Source of the DNA: Bacillota bacterium
GTDB taxonomy: Bacteria > Bacillota > Clostridia > Lachnospirales > Lachnospiraceae
NCBI GenBank assembly: GCA_023415655.1
Contig: JAEZKD010000195.1
Location: 3,260-67,259, forward strand
Direction of reading: 5' to 3'
Length of the DNA stretch: 64,000 bases
The notes below the pieces were generated by a model that was given only the letters and a program-made list of their open reading frames with translations, was not told the origin of the DNA and ran no database searches. The position numbers and the translations under genes are program-made. Below are positions 8,476-18,915 of this stretch, one piece after another. Numbering within the stretch: position 1 is the stretch's first letter; every line of letters starts with the position of its first letter.

Positions 8476-10560
8476 CTATACTAATGAATTCACATCAAGA
8501 ATCAATGCGATTTCACCATCACCAAGGATAGTTGCACCACTAATCATCTTGCTGTTATTAATGTATTTACCGATTGACTTAATTACGATTTCAAGCTGCC
8601 CGATTAAGTTGTCCACAACAAAGCCTGCCAGTTTATCACCCTTCTTAACGATAACAACTGTGAGCTCATTCACTGCTTCATCCTTCTTCGGTACATCTAG
8701 AATATGATTTAAGCGAATCAATGGAATGACATTTCCGCGAAGATGAATCACTTCTTTTGATTGAACATATTTAATCTCTTTTACATCCACACTTTCAATC
8801 GTTTCAATACTACCTAAAGGAATAGCATATTTTTCATTACCTAATTCCACCATCAGTGCTTGAATAATTGCAAGTGTCAATGGTAAGCGAATAATGAAGT
8901 TGCTACCTTGTCCAAGTGCAGTCTTTGTTTCAATGCTACCACCAAGTGCTTCAATCTTAGTTTTAACAACATCAAGGCCAACCCCACGGCCAGATACATC
9001 TGAAATCTTTTCTGCAGTGGAAAAGCTTGGTCTGAATAAGAGATCTACAATATCCTTATCTGACATTGATTCTGCTTGCTCTGCAGTGATGGTACCTCTT
9101 TCAATCGCTTTTCTACGCACCTTATCCACATTGATACCAGATCCATCATCACGTACTTCAATGACAACATTATTCCCCTCTTGGTAAGCATCCAAATAAA
9201 TGGAACCAGCTTCTGGCTTTCCAAGACGAATACGTTCTTCGTTACTCTCCAGACCATGATCTGCTGCATTACGTAGTAAGTGCATCAATGGATCCCCAAT
9301 CTCATCGATTACGGTACGATCTAATTCGGTATCCTCACCAGTCATGTATAATTCCATCTTCTTATTTAACTTCTTGCTAAGATCACGAATCATACGTGGG
9401 AAACGATTAACTACACTCTCAATTGGAACCATTCGAACCTTCATAACAGATTGATGAAGATTCGTTGTGATACGTTCTAGGTATTCAATCTGCTCATTAA
9501 AGCCAGTACCGATGTCCGCCTTCGTATCCGTGCTACTCATGGATACAAGACCATTCTTAGCAATAATAAGCTCACTAACTAGATTCATTAAATCATCTAA
9601 TTTTTCAATATCAACACGAACAGAACGATTTACTACTGGCTTTGAGCTTTCCTTCTTTGCTGGTGCAGCTGCCTTAGCAGATGCTGATTTGGAAGTCAAG
9701 CTTTCCTTCTCCGTATTCTCCTTCGTATTGTTTTCAGAAACTTCTTTAATTTCTAACTGATCTCCCTTTGCTGTAATTACAGCCTGACAGATTGCAACAT
9801 CTCGAATTTCAGATACATTCATGATGATATTCTTGATTTTTTCAATTGGCTCTTTTGTTAAAAGAACAATTGAGAATTCAAGTTCAAATCTTTCGTCCTC
9901 AATATCCTGAACATCTGGATCACTCTTAATAATATCTCCATGCTCCTCTAAGGATTTAAATACTAAGAAAGCTCTAGCTGCTTTTAATATACAGGACTCT
10001 TGAATATAAACTGTAATGTTTAACGCATTTCCACCTACCTCACGCATCTTCTCCACAGCACGTGATTCATGGTCTGCAAGTGTTAACACCTTCCCTTGCT
10101 CAATAGCTACTGCTAACACTTGAGTTGGTGCAGCTTCTACCTTTTTCTCTATGGTTGGTTCTAGACTCTCACCAAGACCATCTTTTAGAATAGCATTTAA
10201 TGCTTGAATAATATCTTCGTTATCTTCGCTGCCTTCATCAGAAGTATTCATGATGCTATCAAGGTAATTTTCCAAAGCATCTAAACCTTTGAATAATACA
10301 TCAACCAATACTGCCTTTACTTTCATCTTACCAGCACGAATCTCTGAGAATACATTCTCCATATCATGAGTCAATCGTTGCATTCTTTTGTAACCCATGG
10401 TACCTGCCATACCTTTTAAAGAATGGGCAGCACGGAAAATCTCGTTGATTGTTTCCTCGTTTTCTGGTTCTTTTTCTAATACCAATAGCTGTTCATTAAG
10501 ACTTTGAAGATGTTCTTTTGTTTCATCAATAAAAATTTCAAGATATTGACTAACGTCCAT
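8476..10560 (-). CDS. cheA: Chemotaxis histidine kinase CheA
   Basis: 694 residues. Domains in order: P1 Hpt with phospho-acceptor His46 in IFRAAHSLKGMAGTMGY; a P2-like CheY/CheB-binding region (about 160-265); a Ser/Ala/Lys linker (280-310); P3 dimerisation (about 315-375, VRVDIEKLDDLMNLVSELII); the P4 HATPase with LLRNAADHGLE (N box), VRDDGSGIN (G1) and GRGVGLDVVK (G2); and a P5 CheW-like domain (about 560-694). It autophosphorylates and passes phosphate to CheY and CheB. It is 3 bp downstream of cheB. Confidence 0.97.
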   Translation of the reverse strand: MDVSQYLEIFIDETKEHLQSLNEQLLVLEKEPENEETINEIFRAAHSLKGMAGTMGYKRMQRLTHDMENVFSEIRAGKMKVKAVLVDVLFKGLDALENYLDSIMNTSDEGSEDNEDIIQALNAILKDGLGESLEPTIEKKVEAAPTQVLAVAIEQGKVLTLADHESRAVEKMREVGGNALNITVYIQESCILKAARAFLVFKSLEEHGDIIKSDPDVQDIEDERFELEFSIVLLTKEPIEKIKNIIMNVSEIRDVAICQAVITAKGDQLEIKEVSENNTKENTEKESLTSKSASAKAAAPAKKESSKPVVNRSVRVDIEKLDDLMNLVSELIIAKNGLVSMSSTDTKADIGTGFNEQIEYLERITTNLHQSVMKVRMVPIESVVNRFPRMIRDLSKKLNKKMELYMTGEDTELDRTVIDEIGDPLMHLLRNAADHGLESNEERIRLGKPEAGSIYLDAYQEGNNVVIEVRDDGSGINVDKVRRKAIERGTITAEQAESMSDKDIVDLLFRPSFSTAEKISDVSGRGVGLDVVKTKIEALGGSIETKTALGQGSNFIIRLPLTLAIIQALMVELGNEKYAIPLGSIETIESVDVKEIKYVQSKEVIHLRGNVIPLIRLNHILDVPKKDEAVNELTVVIVKKGDKLAGFVVDNLIGQLEIVIKSIGKYINNSKMISGATILGDGEIALILDVNSLV

Positions 10561-10563
10561 AGT

Positions 10564-11691
10564 TTAGCACCCCACATTCTTTATAATTGCATTGGCAACC
10601 TCTTCGATTGGGACAACTAAATCCACTAATCCAGCTTCATTCACAACCTTAGGCATCCCATAAACCGTAGAAGATTCTGCATCCTGTGCAATTACATAAA
10701 TATTGTTTTTTTCATTCAGTTGTTTAATTCCAGACGTACCATCTGCACCCATACCAGTTAATACCACGCAAGTTATATCATCAAAATCAGTCTCAACGAG
10801 TGATTCATACATGATATCTGCACAAGGCTTTAATCCATTTCTAGCTGGCTCTACAGTGACAGAAAGACTATAACCTTCTCTTCCTTTCACTACTCTTAAC
10901 TGACTTCCACCCTTCGCTATGTAAACATAACCTTTGCGAAGTAGTTCTCCATGTTCAGCTTCTTTTACTGAAAGCTTACTCATCTCATTTAAACGCTGTG
11001 CCAAGGAGTTCGTAAACCCTTCTGGCATATGTTGCACAACAATCATTGGTGCATCTAAGTCTGCTGGTAGATTAGGTATCACTTGATGTAACGCCTTTGG
11101 TCCTCCAGTGGAGCAAGCAAGTGCAATCAATTTCTTTGCTCTTTTATCCACCGTTACATGTGGTCGTTTTACGACCCTCTCAAATCTCCTTGCTATCGTA
11201 CGGTCTGGCTTTTCTTCCAACCGATCACTTGATCTCTTGGTTTCAGGAAATACCCTATTAGGACTTTCCTTCGGTGTTTCCAGAGATAAAGCAACTTCCA
11301 ATACAGAAATGATTTTTTGCTTAAAGATTTCATTCCTTGCTTCAAAGAGACTCTCTGGCTTAGTTACAAAATCAAATGCCCCCAATTCCAAACATTGAAT
11401 TGTCTCTTTTGCCCCCTCTTTAGCGAGTGTGCTTACAATGATAATCTTAAGTTTTAGCTTTAATTTATTCAGTTGTTCCAACAGCTGAATACCATTCATC
11501 TTTGGCATATTTAGGTCTAAAAGAATGGCATCGTACTTAATTGGATTCAGCGTAATTAAATCATAAGCTTCCAGACCATTATGTGCGATGTCTGCAATAT
11601 TAAATCTATTGTCACTATTAATTATATCAGATATGAGTCTTCTCATAAGTGCAGAGTCATCAACTACTAAAATATTTTTTTTCATGTTCAC
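10564..11691 (-). CDS. cheB: Chemotaxis methylesterase CheB
   Basis: 375 residues. The N-terminal receiver domain has its phospho-acceptor Asp in AILLDLNMPKMNG (about residue 60), followed by a linker and the C-terminal CheB methylesterase. Catalytic triad motifs are visible: Ser in ALACSTGGPKAL, His in VVQHMPEGFTNSL and Asp in LTGMGADGTSG. It removes methyl groups from receptors and may deamidate them. The methyltransferase partner cheR is not found anywhere in this window. The gene starts 25 bp after the PilZ-protein gene. Confidence 0.96.
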   Translation of the reverse strand: MNMKKNILVVDDSALMRRLISDIINSDNRFNIADIAHNGLEAYDLITLNPIKYDAILLDLNMPKMNGIQLLEQLNKLKLKLKIIIVSTLAKEGAKETIQCLELGAFDFVTKPESLFEARNEIFKQKIISVLEVALSLETPKESPNRVFPETKRSSDRLEEKPDRTIARRFERVVKRPHVTVDKRAKKLIALACSTGGPKALHQVIPNLPADLDAPMIVVQHMPEGFTNSLAQRLNEMSKLSVKEAEHGELLRKGYVYIAKGGSQLRVVKGREGYSLSVTVEPARNGLKPCADIMYESLVETDFDDITCVVLTGMGADGTSGIKQLNEKNNIYVIAQDAESSTVYGMPKVVNEAGLVDLVVPIEEVANAIIKNVGC

Positions 11692-11716
11692 TCCTATCTC
11701 TAAACCATATAGTTAA

Positions 11717-12430
11717 TTAGTCTAGACCTTTTTCTTTCCGTCTTCGTCGCCTTTCTTCATCAAAAATAAAACGAACTATATTTTCTCGTTCGCTTTCATT
11801 GATATCCATAAACTCGATGCGATGTTCGTACAGCTTTTTTCTGTTTGGGATTTCGGATGAATAGACCACTTTTCCTAGTAGCTCAAATAAAGTGATGCCC
11901 TTTGATAATTCCAAGTGAAAGGACAGTAATAATGTTGTATCTTTTGGAATTAATTCATTGCTATTGAATTTACAGCCACCACCACTAATGTCAATCATCG
12001 TTGCTGTTTCAAAGGTTTGATCCTGCATAGTAATCATTGATGTCTCTTCATGCTCATTACTGTTATCTATCCGATAACGAATCTCTTTTAGGTAAGTTAA
12101 CCGATAATATTGTCTGCGTTGAAACTTTTCAAGCTCTGATTTCATTTCAACCACAGCAATATAAATATTATCAATTTTATAACGGTCAGTTACTTCACAC
12201 AGACACTGATACAGTCCCAATTTTGTATAATAACAGATACGGTATTTTTCACCAATGCTAAACGGAATGATTTTTCCATTTTCAATTGGCATAGCAATAC
12301 ACGCCTCATTTAGCCCTTTAAAATCAAGCAATTGACTCAAATATCGTCTTGAATATTTGGGTTCCTTTTCTTTATTGCTGTATCTATAAAGCTCTATTTT
12401 ATCTCCAACTGATACAATATCTTGTAACAT
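11717..12430 (-). CDS. YcgR-like flagellar brake protein with C-terminal PilZ domain
   Basis: 237 residues. The N-terminal YcgR-type domain (1-105) is followed by a PilZ domain with the two c-di-GMP contacts: RRQYYR (about 109-114) and DISGGG (about 145-150). Proteins of this kind slow the motor or change switching when c-di-GMP is high (YcgR, and YpfA/DgrA in Bacillus). Its position between flhG and cheB places it under flagellar co-expression, unlike unlinked B. subtilis ypfA. The tail is strongly basic (EERRRRRKEKG). Confidence 0.85.
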   Translation of the reverse strand: MLQDIVSVGDKIELYRYSNKEKEPKYSRRYLSQLLDFKGLNEACIAMPIENGKIIPFSIGEKYRICYYTKLGLYQCLCEVTDRYKIDNIYIAVVEMKSELEKFQRRQYYRLTYLKEIRYRIDNSNEHEETSMITMQDQTFETATMIDISGGGCKFNSNELIPKDTTLLLSFHLELSKGITLFELLGKVVYSSEIPNRKKLYEHRIEFMDINESERENIVRFIFDEERRRRRKEKGLD

Positions 12431-12448
12431 AATATTCTCCCATATGTG

Positions 12449-13342
12449 CTATAGTTTCCTTCGGTTGACAAGGTTTCCTTTGATCAAATCAGTAAATAGT
12501 CTAGCAATACCTCTTTTATCTTTTGCTATTTGAGTTTCATAATCACAAAGTTTCGCCACCAATTGCTCAAGCGCCTTTGCTGCTGGAGAATTCGGATAAG
12601 AGATTGCGACTGGTTTCTGAACCATAATTGCTTGAGACATCATCTTATCTTGTGGAATTCCTCCCAGATATTCAAAATCAATATCCAAGAATTTGTTCAC
12701 GACAAGACTTAGTTTAGTATACATCTCATATCCCTCCTTCTCAGAAGCAATACGATTACTTATCATTCTCAGTTTCGTAGATGCACTGGAAAAATCAGCC
12801 GTACGATGAAGTGCTTTTAATAAAGCATACACATCGGTAATCGAAGTTGGTTCTGGAGTTGCTACTAAAAGCACCTCTGAGCTTTTGGTAACAAACTCGA
12901 GAACAGAATCAGAGATACCTGCTCCTGTATCAATAATGATAATGTCTGCCATTTCATCTAGCTGAACAAGCTTCTGAATCAAATAGATAATTTGTTCTCT
13001 CGATAAACGTGTCAACTCCTGAATACCAGATCCGCCGGAGATGAATCCTATATTTTCAGGACCTTTCGTTACGATATCTTGCAGTTCTTTCCCACGAAAC
13101 ATCAAATCCGCTAGGTTATATTGTGGACGAATACCAAGCATAACTTCGATATTGGCTAGACCAAAGTCGGCATCAAAGATAATAACTCTTTTTCCTAATC
13201 GGCTCAGCATGATAGCTAGATTAACCGAAGTACTCGATTTCCCTACTCCACCCTTTCCACTAGTCACAGTAATGACACGCGCGTTTTGAACCGGTACATT
13301 ACCCTGATTCACTAATTTTCTTAATTGATCTGCTTGATCCAT
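12449..13342 (-). CDS. flhG: MinD-like ATPase FlhG (FleN/YlxH)
   Basis: 297 residues. It has the deviant Walker A typical of MinD/ParA proteins, VTSGKGGVGKSSTSVNLA (about 26-43), switch I DADFGLANIEVMLG and Walker B DIIIIDTGAGIS. The family controls flagellar number and C-ring assembly, working with FlhF. A basic tail (NLVNRRKL) may act in membrane association. The start directly abuts the flhF stop. Confidence 0.95.
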   Translation of the reverse strand: MDQADQLRKLVNQGNVPVQNARVITVTSGKGGVGKSSTSVNLAIMLSRLGKRVIIFDADFGLANIEVMLGIRPQYNLADLMFRGKELQDIVTKGPENIGFISGGSGIQELTRLSREQIIYLIQKLVQLDEMADIIIIDTGAGISDSVLEFVTKSSEVLLVATPEPTSITDVYALLKALHRTADFSSASTKLRMISNRIASEKEGYEMYTKLSLVVNKFLDIDFEYLGGIPQDKMMSQAIMVQKPVAISYPNSPAAKALEQLVAKLCDYETQIAKDKRGIARLFTDLIKGNLVNRRKL

Positions 13343-14581
13343 TTATTCGTTGCCTCCCAATAGTTGTCTTGCAATATTCTGCGCATTTACCATCGAGATA
13401 TCATCTGGTACGTTTTGTCCGAAAGTAGCATATGACAACTCTGCATTTGTTAGCATCTTTACATTATAGATGTTTCCGATGCTAGTTGTTTCATCCAATT
13501 TTGTAAAAATGATTCGGTAGCCTGTGATATCTGAATAAGCTTCCGTAATTCGTACCAAATCCCTGTATTTTGTAGTAGCACTTAACACAAGATAAACTTC
13601 GCGATTTTCTTTTGGTATTGAATTGATCAATTGTTCGATATCATCGCGCTGTTCTCTACATTTATGAGAACGACCAGCTGTGTCAACAAAAACAAGGTCA
13701 TAATCTTTATAATCTTCCTTCGCATCCGCCATTTCAGCTTCAGAATAAATCACTCGAAGTGGTATGTCTAATATATTTGCATAGGTTCGAAGCTGTTCAA
13801 CTGCAGCAATTCGATACGTATCCGAAGTAATCAAAGCAACCTTTCCCTTTTTCCCAACTTTAAAACTAGATGCAATTTTTGCAATCGTTGTTGTTTTACC
13901 AACACCGGTTGGACCAATAAAAAATACGAATTTTGTTTCGCCTTCTTTTACTTGAATTTCTTTTGGTTGACCTAATTTGAGGATAATTTTTTGATAAAAG
14001 CTTGCTAAAATAACATCAATGCTTGCATCCTTCTTTAAGGTAGGCTCTATCTCTGAGATTACTTGATTCGCATACTTTTCGTCTACTTCATTCGCAAGTA
14101 ATTGATTGTAAATCAATCGAACACAAGAAAGTGTCTTAGATTGCTGTTCTGATTTTTCTATTTCTTTGAACACTTCCTTATCTTTTGATTTATCTTCTTC
14201 CTTTTGCTCAACTGACTTTGAGTTCTTCATCAATTGCTCTTCTAACATGGATTGTAAATTATTCAGACGCTCCTCTAATACTTTTGCGTCTGTGTTTTCC
14301 GTAATCCGATGTCTGGATACTGTGTCTTGTTGAGAAATCATCTGAGCAAAGCTTGGTTCTGATTTATTTTCAGTTTCGGTTCCCTGTGATGATTTCTCAT
14401 GCTTGGAAGGAATATCGTCAACCGCAGCTGTTACTTCAACCATAGCATTTCGAAATAGACGAAAAATCCCTTTTGGCGATATCGTTTTGATATTCATCAC
14501 AATCGCATCTTTCCCTAAATCTCCCTTGGCTAAAAGAATAGCCTCGGTTTCTGTCTCTGCTTGAAATTTCTTAATAATCAT
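13343..14581 (-). CDS. flhF: SRP-family GTPase FlhF
   Basis: 412 residues. The N-terminal B domain (MIIKKFQAETETEAI, about 1-75) is followed by a long charged, Gln/Lys-rich linker (about 75-150). The NG GTPase core comes after it: G1 FFIGPTGVGKTTTIAKIA (about 228-245), G2 TSDTYRIAAVEQLRTYA, G3 DTAGRSH and G4 TKLDET. It is related to SRP54/FtsY and directs flagellar placement. One base overlaps with the flhA stop, indicating coupled translation. Confidence 0.96.
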   Translation of the reverse strand: MIIKKFQAETETEAILLAKGDLGKDAIVMNIKTISPKGIFRLFRNAMVEVTAAVDDIPSKHEKSSQGTETENKSEPSFAQMISQQDTVSRHRITENTDAKVLEERLNNLQSMLEEQLMKNSKSVEQKEEDKSKDKEVFKEIEKSEQQSKTLSCVRLIYNQLLANEVDEKYANQVISEIEPTLKKDASIDVILASFYQKIILKLGQPKEIQVKEGETKFVFFIGPTGVGKTTTIAKIASSFKVGKKGKVALITSDTYRIAAVEQLRTYANILDIPLRVIYSEAEMADAKEDYKDYDLVFVDTAGRSHKCREQRDDIEQLINSIPKENREVYLVLSATTKYRDLVRITEAYSDITGYRIIFTKLDETTSIGNIYNVKMLTNAELSYATFGQNVPDDISMVNAQNIARQLLGGNE

Positions 14582-16617
14582 TATGCCGTCACCATCCCTA
14601 CTGACTGTAATTCCACATTCGAATCGATTTCATTATATGAGATTACAATCAAATCCTTATAGTAATCTCTCGTCACCTTTTTAAAGTACATACGCACAAT
14701 TGGTGATGTGATGATAATTGGATTTTTCCCTAAATTTTCTAACTTTTCAACTTCATCCTTAACGGATTTCATAATTGCCTGTGTCTTCTCTGGATCAAGC
14801 GATAGATAAGCACCCTGTTCCGTCTGCTTTACACTTGACATGATTTCCTGTTCGATTTTAGGATCCAGTGTTACGACGGAGGTTGTTTCATTTGGTGCAA
14901 AGTATCGATTTGAGATTGCACGTTTTAAGCTTTGACGCACATACTCGGTTAACACATCCGTGTCTCGTGTCGTAGAAGCATAATCCGCAAGTGTTTCAAA
15001 GATGGTAATTAAATCTCGTATCGAGATTCCTTCTCTTAATAAGTTTTGTAATACTTTTTGAATTTCACCAACACCAAGTAACTTTGGAACCAATTCGTTG
15101 ATCAATGCTTGATTTGCTTCTTGGATATTGTTGATCAAATTCTGTACATCTTGACGTGATAATAACTCATCTAGGTGACTTCGAATCACTTCCGTTAAGT
15201 GAGTTGCAATGATGGAAGGTGGATCCACAACCGTATATCCAAAGGATTCCGCACGTTCTCTTTGATTCTCTGTAATCCACAGTGCTGGAAGATGAAAGGA
15301 CGGTTCAAAGGTTGGAATACCAGTAATCTCTTCTTCCACATAACCAGGATTCATAGCCATATAATGATCAAATAGAATCTCACCTTCACTCACTGGAATT
15401 CCCTTTATCTTAATTACATATTGATTTGGATTTAACTGAATGTTATCACGTAGACGGATTGTAGGTACAACACAACCAAATTCCAAAGCTATCTGACGTC
15501 GAATTAAGACAACTCGGTCTAGTAAGTCTCCACCCTGATTTACGTCTGCTAATGGAATAATACCATAGCCAAATTCAAGTTCAATCTGATCTACCTGTAA
15601 TAAGGAAACCACGTTCTCTGGTCGACGAATTTCTTCTGCCGCTGAAGTCTCATCGGAAGCAACTTCGTCCTCAATCTTTTGAATTTCTATCTTCTTAGCA
15701 ATCATACGACCACATAAAAGCATTACAATACCATAACCTGTGAAGATGATAAAAGGAAGTGGGGTGATTGTACCAAGTAAAATCATCGCTCCACCTACCA
15801 TATATAAAACCTTTGGTATCGAGAATAACTGTTTGACTAACAGATCTCCCATATCTGCTTCCTTGGAAACCTTCGTTACCACAATACCAGTAGATAAGGA
15901 AATCATTAAGGATGGAATCTGTGATACAAGACCATCACCAATCGCTAAGATTGCAAATTGGTTAAAAGCTGCACCTGCACTTAACCCCATTCTTGTCATA
16001 CCAAGAACAAGTCCACCTGCTAAGTTAACTACTGTAATGATCAAACCAGCAATCGCATCTCCCTTTACGTACTTTGTAGCACCATCCATGGCACCAAAGA
16101 AGTTACTTTCTTCTTGTATCTTTTCACGTCGTTCTCTTGCCTGAGCATCGGTAATTGCACCTGTATTCAAATCCGCATCGATAGCCATCTGTTTACCAGG
16201 CATAGCATCGAGTGTAAATCTAGCAGTAACTTCAGATACACGTTCGGAACCTTTATTGATTACCATGAACTGTACAATCAATAAAATAACAAATACAATG
16301 ACACCAATAACGATATCACCACCACCAACGAACTGTCCAAACTGTTCAATGACTACACCAGCATTTCCATCTTTTAAGATCAACTTTGTGGAGGATACAT
16401 TCAAAGAGATACGAAACACTGTCGTAAATAACAGAATTGTCGGGAAGGTGGACATATTCAACACTTCTTGACTAAACAATGCATTGAATAAGATGATCAT
16501 CGATATGGATATATTTAATGCCAATAAGAAATCGAGTAAAAAGGATGGCATTGGAATGATTAAGAAAATAATGGCCGATATCAAATAAATTCCAATTGCA
16601 AAATCGGATTTCTTCAT
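14581..16617 (-). CDS. flhA: Flagellar type III export gate protein FlhA
   Basis: 678 residues, family length. The N-terminal membrane half (about 1-310) has multiple helices. The conserved FHIPEP-family loop MPGKQMAIDADLNTGAITD (residues about 140-160) and ARERREKIQEESNFFGAMDG are present. The C-terminal cytosolic domain (about 340-678) forms the nonameric ring that docks chaperone-substrate complexes. It ends with VEL..VGMVTA, overlapping flhF by one base. Confidence 0.97.
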   Translation of the reverse strand: MKKSDFAIGIYLISAIIFLIIPMPSFLLDFLLALNISISMIILFNALFSQEVLNMSTFPTILLFTTVFRISLNVSSTKLILKDGNAGVVIEQFGQFVGGGDIVIGVIVFVILLIVQFMVINKGSERVSEVTARFTLDAMPGKQMAIDADLNTGAITDAQARERREKIQEESNFFGAMDGATKYVKGDAIAGLIITVVNLAGGLVLGMTRMGLSAGAAFNQFAILAIGDGLVSQIPSLMISLSTGIVVTKVSKEADMGDLLVKQLFSIPKVLYMVGGAMILLGTITPLPFIIFTGYGIVMLLCGRMIAKKIEIQKIEDEVASDETSAAEEIRRPENVVSLLQVDQIELEFGYGIIPLADVNQGGDLLDRVVLIRRQIALEFGCVVPTIRLRDNIQLNPNQYVIKIKGIPVSEGEILFDHYMAMNPGYVEEEITGIPTFEPSFHLPALWITENQRERAESFGYTVVDPPSIIATHLTEVIRSHLDELLSRQDVQNLINNIQEANQALINELVPKLLGVGEIQKVLQNLLREGISIRDLITIFETLADYASTTRDTDVLTEYVRQSLKRAISNRYFAPNETTSVVTLDPKIEQEIMSSVKQTEQGAYLSLDPEKTQAIMKSVKDEVEKLENLGKNPIIITSPIVRMYFKKVTRDYYKDLIVISYNEIDSNVELQSVGMVTA

Positions 16618-16639
16618 CTTATATGCCTCCCTTCGTTAT

Positions 16640-17773
16640 TTATGAATGTTTTAAACCATAGACGTAAGCAAGAACCTCAGCTGCCATCTGGTAAAGCTCT
16701 CTTGGAATTTCCTTTTCCAGATCTACGTTGTAATAAAGCATACGCGCCAATGGTTTGTTCTCTACAATCGGAATTTTATTATCCTTTGCTATCTCTTTGA
16801 TTTTAGCTGCTAGATAATCTGCACCTTTTGCAACTAAGATTGGTGCCTCCGCTGTTTCTTTATCGTATTTGAGCGCACATGCAAAATGCGTTGGGTTTGT
16901 GATTACAACATCTGCTTCAGGCAATCGCTGCATCATTCGATTCATTGAGGCTTGACGCATCTTCTGTCGAATTTTACCCTTTATCTGAGGATTTCCTTCG
17001 GATTGCTTGAATTCATCCTTAATTTCTTGTTTCGTCATTCGCATGTCTTTTTTAAACTTTATTTTTTGATAGATCAAGTCGGCAAGACCGATTACTAGGA
17101 ATAATGCACTAATCTTGATTCCAAGATTAATTACAATCCCTCCAATCATAATTACAACCGTATACAAATCTCCGATCTCATATAAGAGATAAAGCTGATT
17201 CACTTGATCTTTAAACTCATTATAAACAATAACAAAAATTACGATTATTTTTAGTATTGATTTAATCAACTCCATGAGCTTATCCAGAGAGAAGATTCTC
17301 TTAAATCCACTGATTGGATTAATCTTATTGAACTTTGGTGTGAGTGGTTTTCCTGTCACTTTCCATTTTACTTGAAAGTAATTGACAACAAAAGCGACTA
17401 CAACCCCTACTACCAAGACAGGTAAGCAGATGATTAGGATATTGACACCTAAGTCACTCAATAATTCACTTCCTGTTTTAATCGTAAACTCTTCTTTCGC
17501 AACCGTACTTATCATATGATAGGTGGTTTGAAAGTTCTCTATAAAATTCGTTCCAATCGTAGCTACAAAAGCCTTTAGTACTAGAAATAATGCCAACAAA
17601 CCACTAGCCGTAATCAAATCCTGACTTCGTGCAACCTGGCCTTCCTTTCTTGCATCTTGTAATTTTTTGCTTGTAGCTTCTTCTGTTTTTTCTCCACCAG
17701 GCCCCTCTTTGGCAAAGAACTGAAGATTAAAATCAAACAGATATACCTGTGTAAGTTTTATGTTTTCTTGCAC
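16640..17773 (-). CDS. flhB: Flagellar export switch protein FlhB
   Basis: 377 residues. The N-terminal GEKTEEATSKKLQDARKEGQ motif is typical of the family. Four membrane segments follow, then a cytosolic domain with the autocleavage site NPTH (in DVVITNPTHFACALKYD, about residue 290). Cleavage between N and P switches export from hook to filament substrates, together with FliK. It is 5 bp after fliR. Confidence 0.97.
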   Translation of the reverse strand: MQENIKLTQVYLFDFNLQFFAKEGPGGEKTEEATSKKLQDARKEGQVARSQDLITASGLLALFLVLKAFVATIGTNFIENFQTTYHMISTVAKEEFTIKTGSELLSDLGVNILIICLPVLVVGVVVAFVVNYFQVKWKVTGKPLTPKFNKINPISGFKRIFSLDKLMELIKSILKIIVIFVIVYNEFKDQVNQLYLLYEIGDLYTVVIMIGGIVINLGIKISALFLVIGLADLIYQKIKFKKDMRMTKQEIKDEFKQSEGNPQIKGKIRQKMRQASMNRMMQRLPEADVVITNPTHFACALKYDKETAEAPILVAKGADYLAAKIKEIAKDNKIPIVENKPLARMLYYNVDLEKEIPRELYQMAAEVLAYVYGLKHS

Positions 17774-17778
17774 GTTTT

Positions 17779-18549
17779 CTACCCCTTTAGATAAGCGATT
17801 GCTGTCCTTAACATGTCCATCATTTCCGTAAAGATAAAATCAGTCACCATTGGAATCATGGTAATCATAAATAATAGAACCAAAAGACCAACAAATACCT
17901 TAAGCTGTAAACCAATAACAAACATATTCATTTGAGGGGCAACCTTTGCTAAGATTGCAAGTACTGTATTTACAATTAGCAATGCTGCAAACATCGGCAA
18001 CACAATTCGAAATCCAATGATAAAATAATCAATGATAAAGTTTAACATCGCTTGATAGATACTTACATTGATTACAACCTCCCCTACAGGTATCACCTGA
18101 TACGAATCCACCAATGCTCTTAGTATAAAATGATGTAGATTCATGACAAGCATCATTAACATCACCGCATATTGATATAAATTGGATGTAATTGTAACCT
18201 GAGTACTCGAAATAGGATCAAACTCCTGAACCATAGAAAATCCCATTTCCATATCAATGAGTGAACCCGCAAAGGTAAGAATTTGCGCACAGATATTAGC
18301 AAATAACCCCATGACCAAGCCTGCAATTACTTCTTTGATCACAATACTAGCAAATCCTATGACTCCGACATAAGTAAGAGGCTCATAAGGAAGTATTTGA
18401 AATATGATAAACGCTAATGCAACCGATAGACCTACCTTCACTTTTTGTGGTACGCTTCTTAAACTAAAGAAGGGAGCTACATAGATAAACCCTGTAATCC
18501 TCACAAGAATACACATAAAAAACACAATTTGTTCCAGTGCCAATTCCAT
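17779..18549 (-). CDS. fliR: Flagellar export protein FliR
   Basis: 256 residues, highly hydrophobic with about six membrane segments. APFFSLRSVPQKVKVGLSVA and the MGFSMVQEFDPISS loop are typical of FliR. Together with FliP and FliQ it forms the core of the export gate. It is spaced 5 bp from both neighbours fliQ and flhB. Confidence 0.96.
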   Translation of the reverse strand: MELALEQIVFFMCILVRITGFIYVAPFFSLRSVPQKVKVGLSVALAFIIFQILPYEPLTYVGVIGFASIVIKEVIAGLVMGLFANICAQILTFAGSLIDMEMGFSMVQEFDPISSTQVTITSNLYQYAVMLMMLVMNLHHFILRALVDSYQVIPVGEVVINVSIYQAMLNFIIDYFIIGFRIVLPMFAALLIVNTVLAILAKVAPQMNMFVIGLQLKVFVGLLVLLFMITMIPMVTDFIFTEMMDMLRTAIAYLKG

Positions 18550-18554
18550 CGATT

Positions 18555-18827
18555 CTATCCTTGTATGAAGTAACGGAAATTATCTGTAAGGTACTCAAAA
18601 TATTCTACAACATTCCTCATAATCCAGTTACCAAACAGCATAATAATGACAAATACTCCAATCAATTTTGGAACAAATGTGAGGGTTTGTTCTTGAATGG
18701 AAGTAACCGTTTGTAAAACACTGACAACAAGCCCAATGACAAGAGAGGTAATCAGCATTGGTGCAGAGACTTTAATAATCAACCATAATGTCTCTTTGAA
18801 CAATTCCACCAGCATATTTTCATTCAT
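18555..18827 (-). CDS. fliQ: Flagellar export protein FliQ
   Basis: 90 residues with two membrane hairpin helices. The family pattern LFKETLWLIIKVSAPMLITS and SVLQTVTSIQEQTLTFVPK is present. It is an export gate subunit with FliP and FliR. An 88-bp AT-rich gap separates it from fliP, but ATG is preceded by TAGGAGGAAAAT. Confidence 0.96.
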   Translation of the reverse strand: MNENMLVELFKETLWLIIKVSAPMLITSLVIGLVVSVLQTVTSIQEQTLTFVPKLIGVFVIIMLFGNWIMRNVVEYFEYLTDNFRYFIQG

Positions 18828-18915
18828 GTGATTTTCCTCCTAACTAAAAATATACTTAAAGACTGAATGTCTATTATTAACTACTTTAACATACTTTTTC
18901 GTTGGTTAACGGTTG

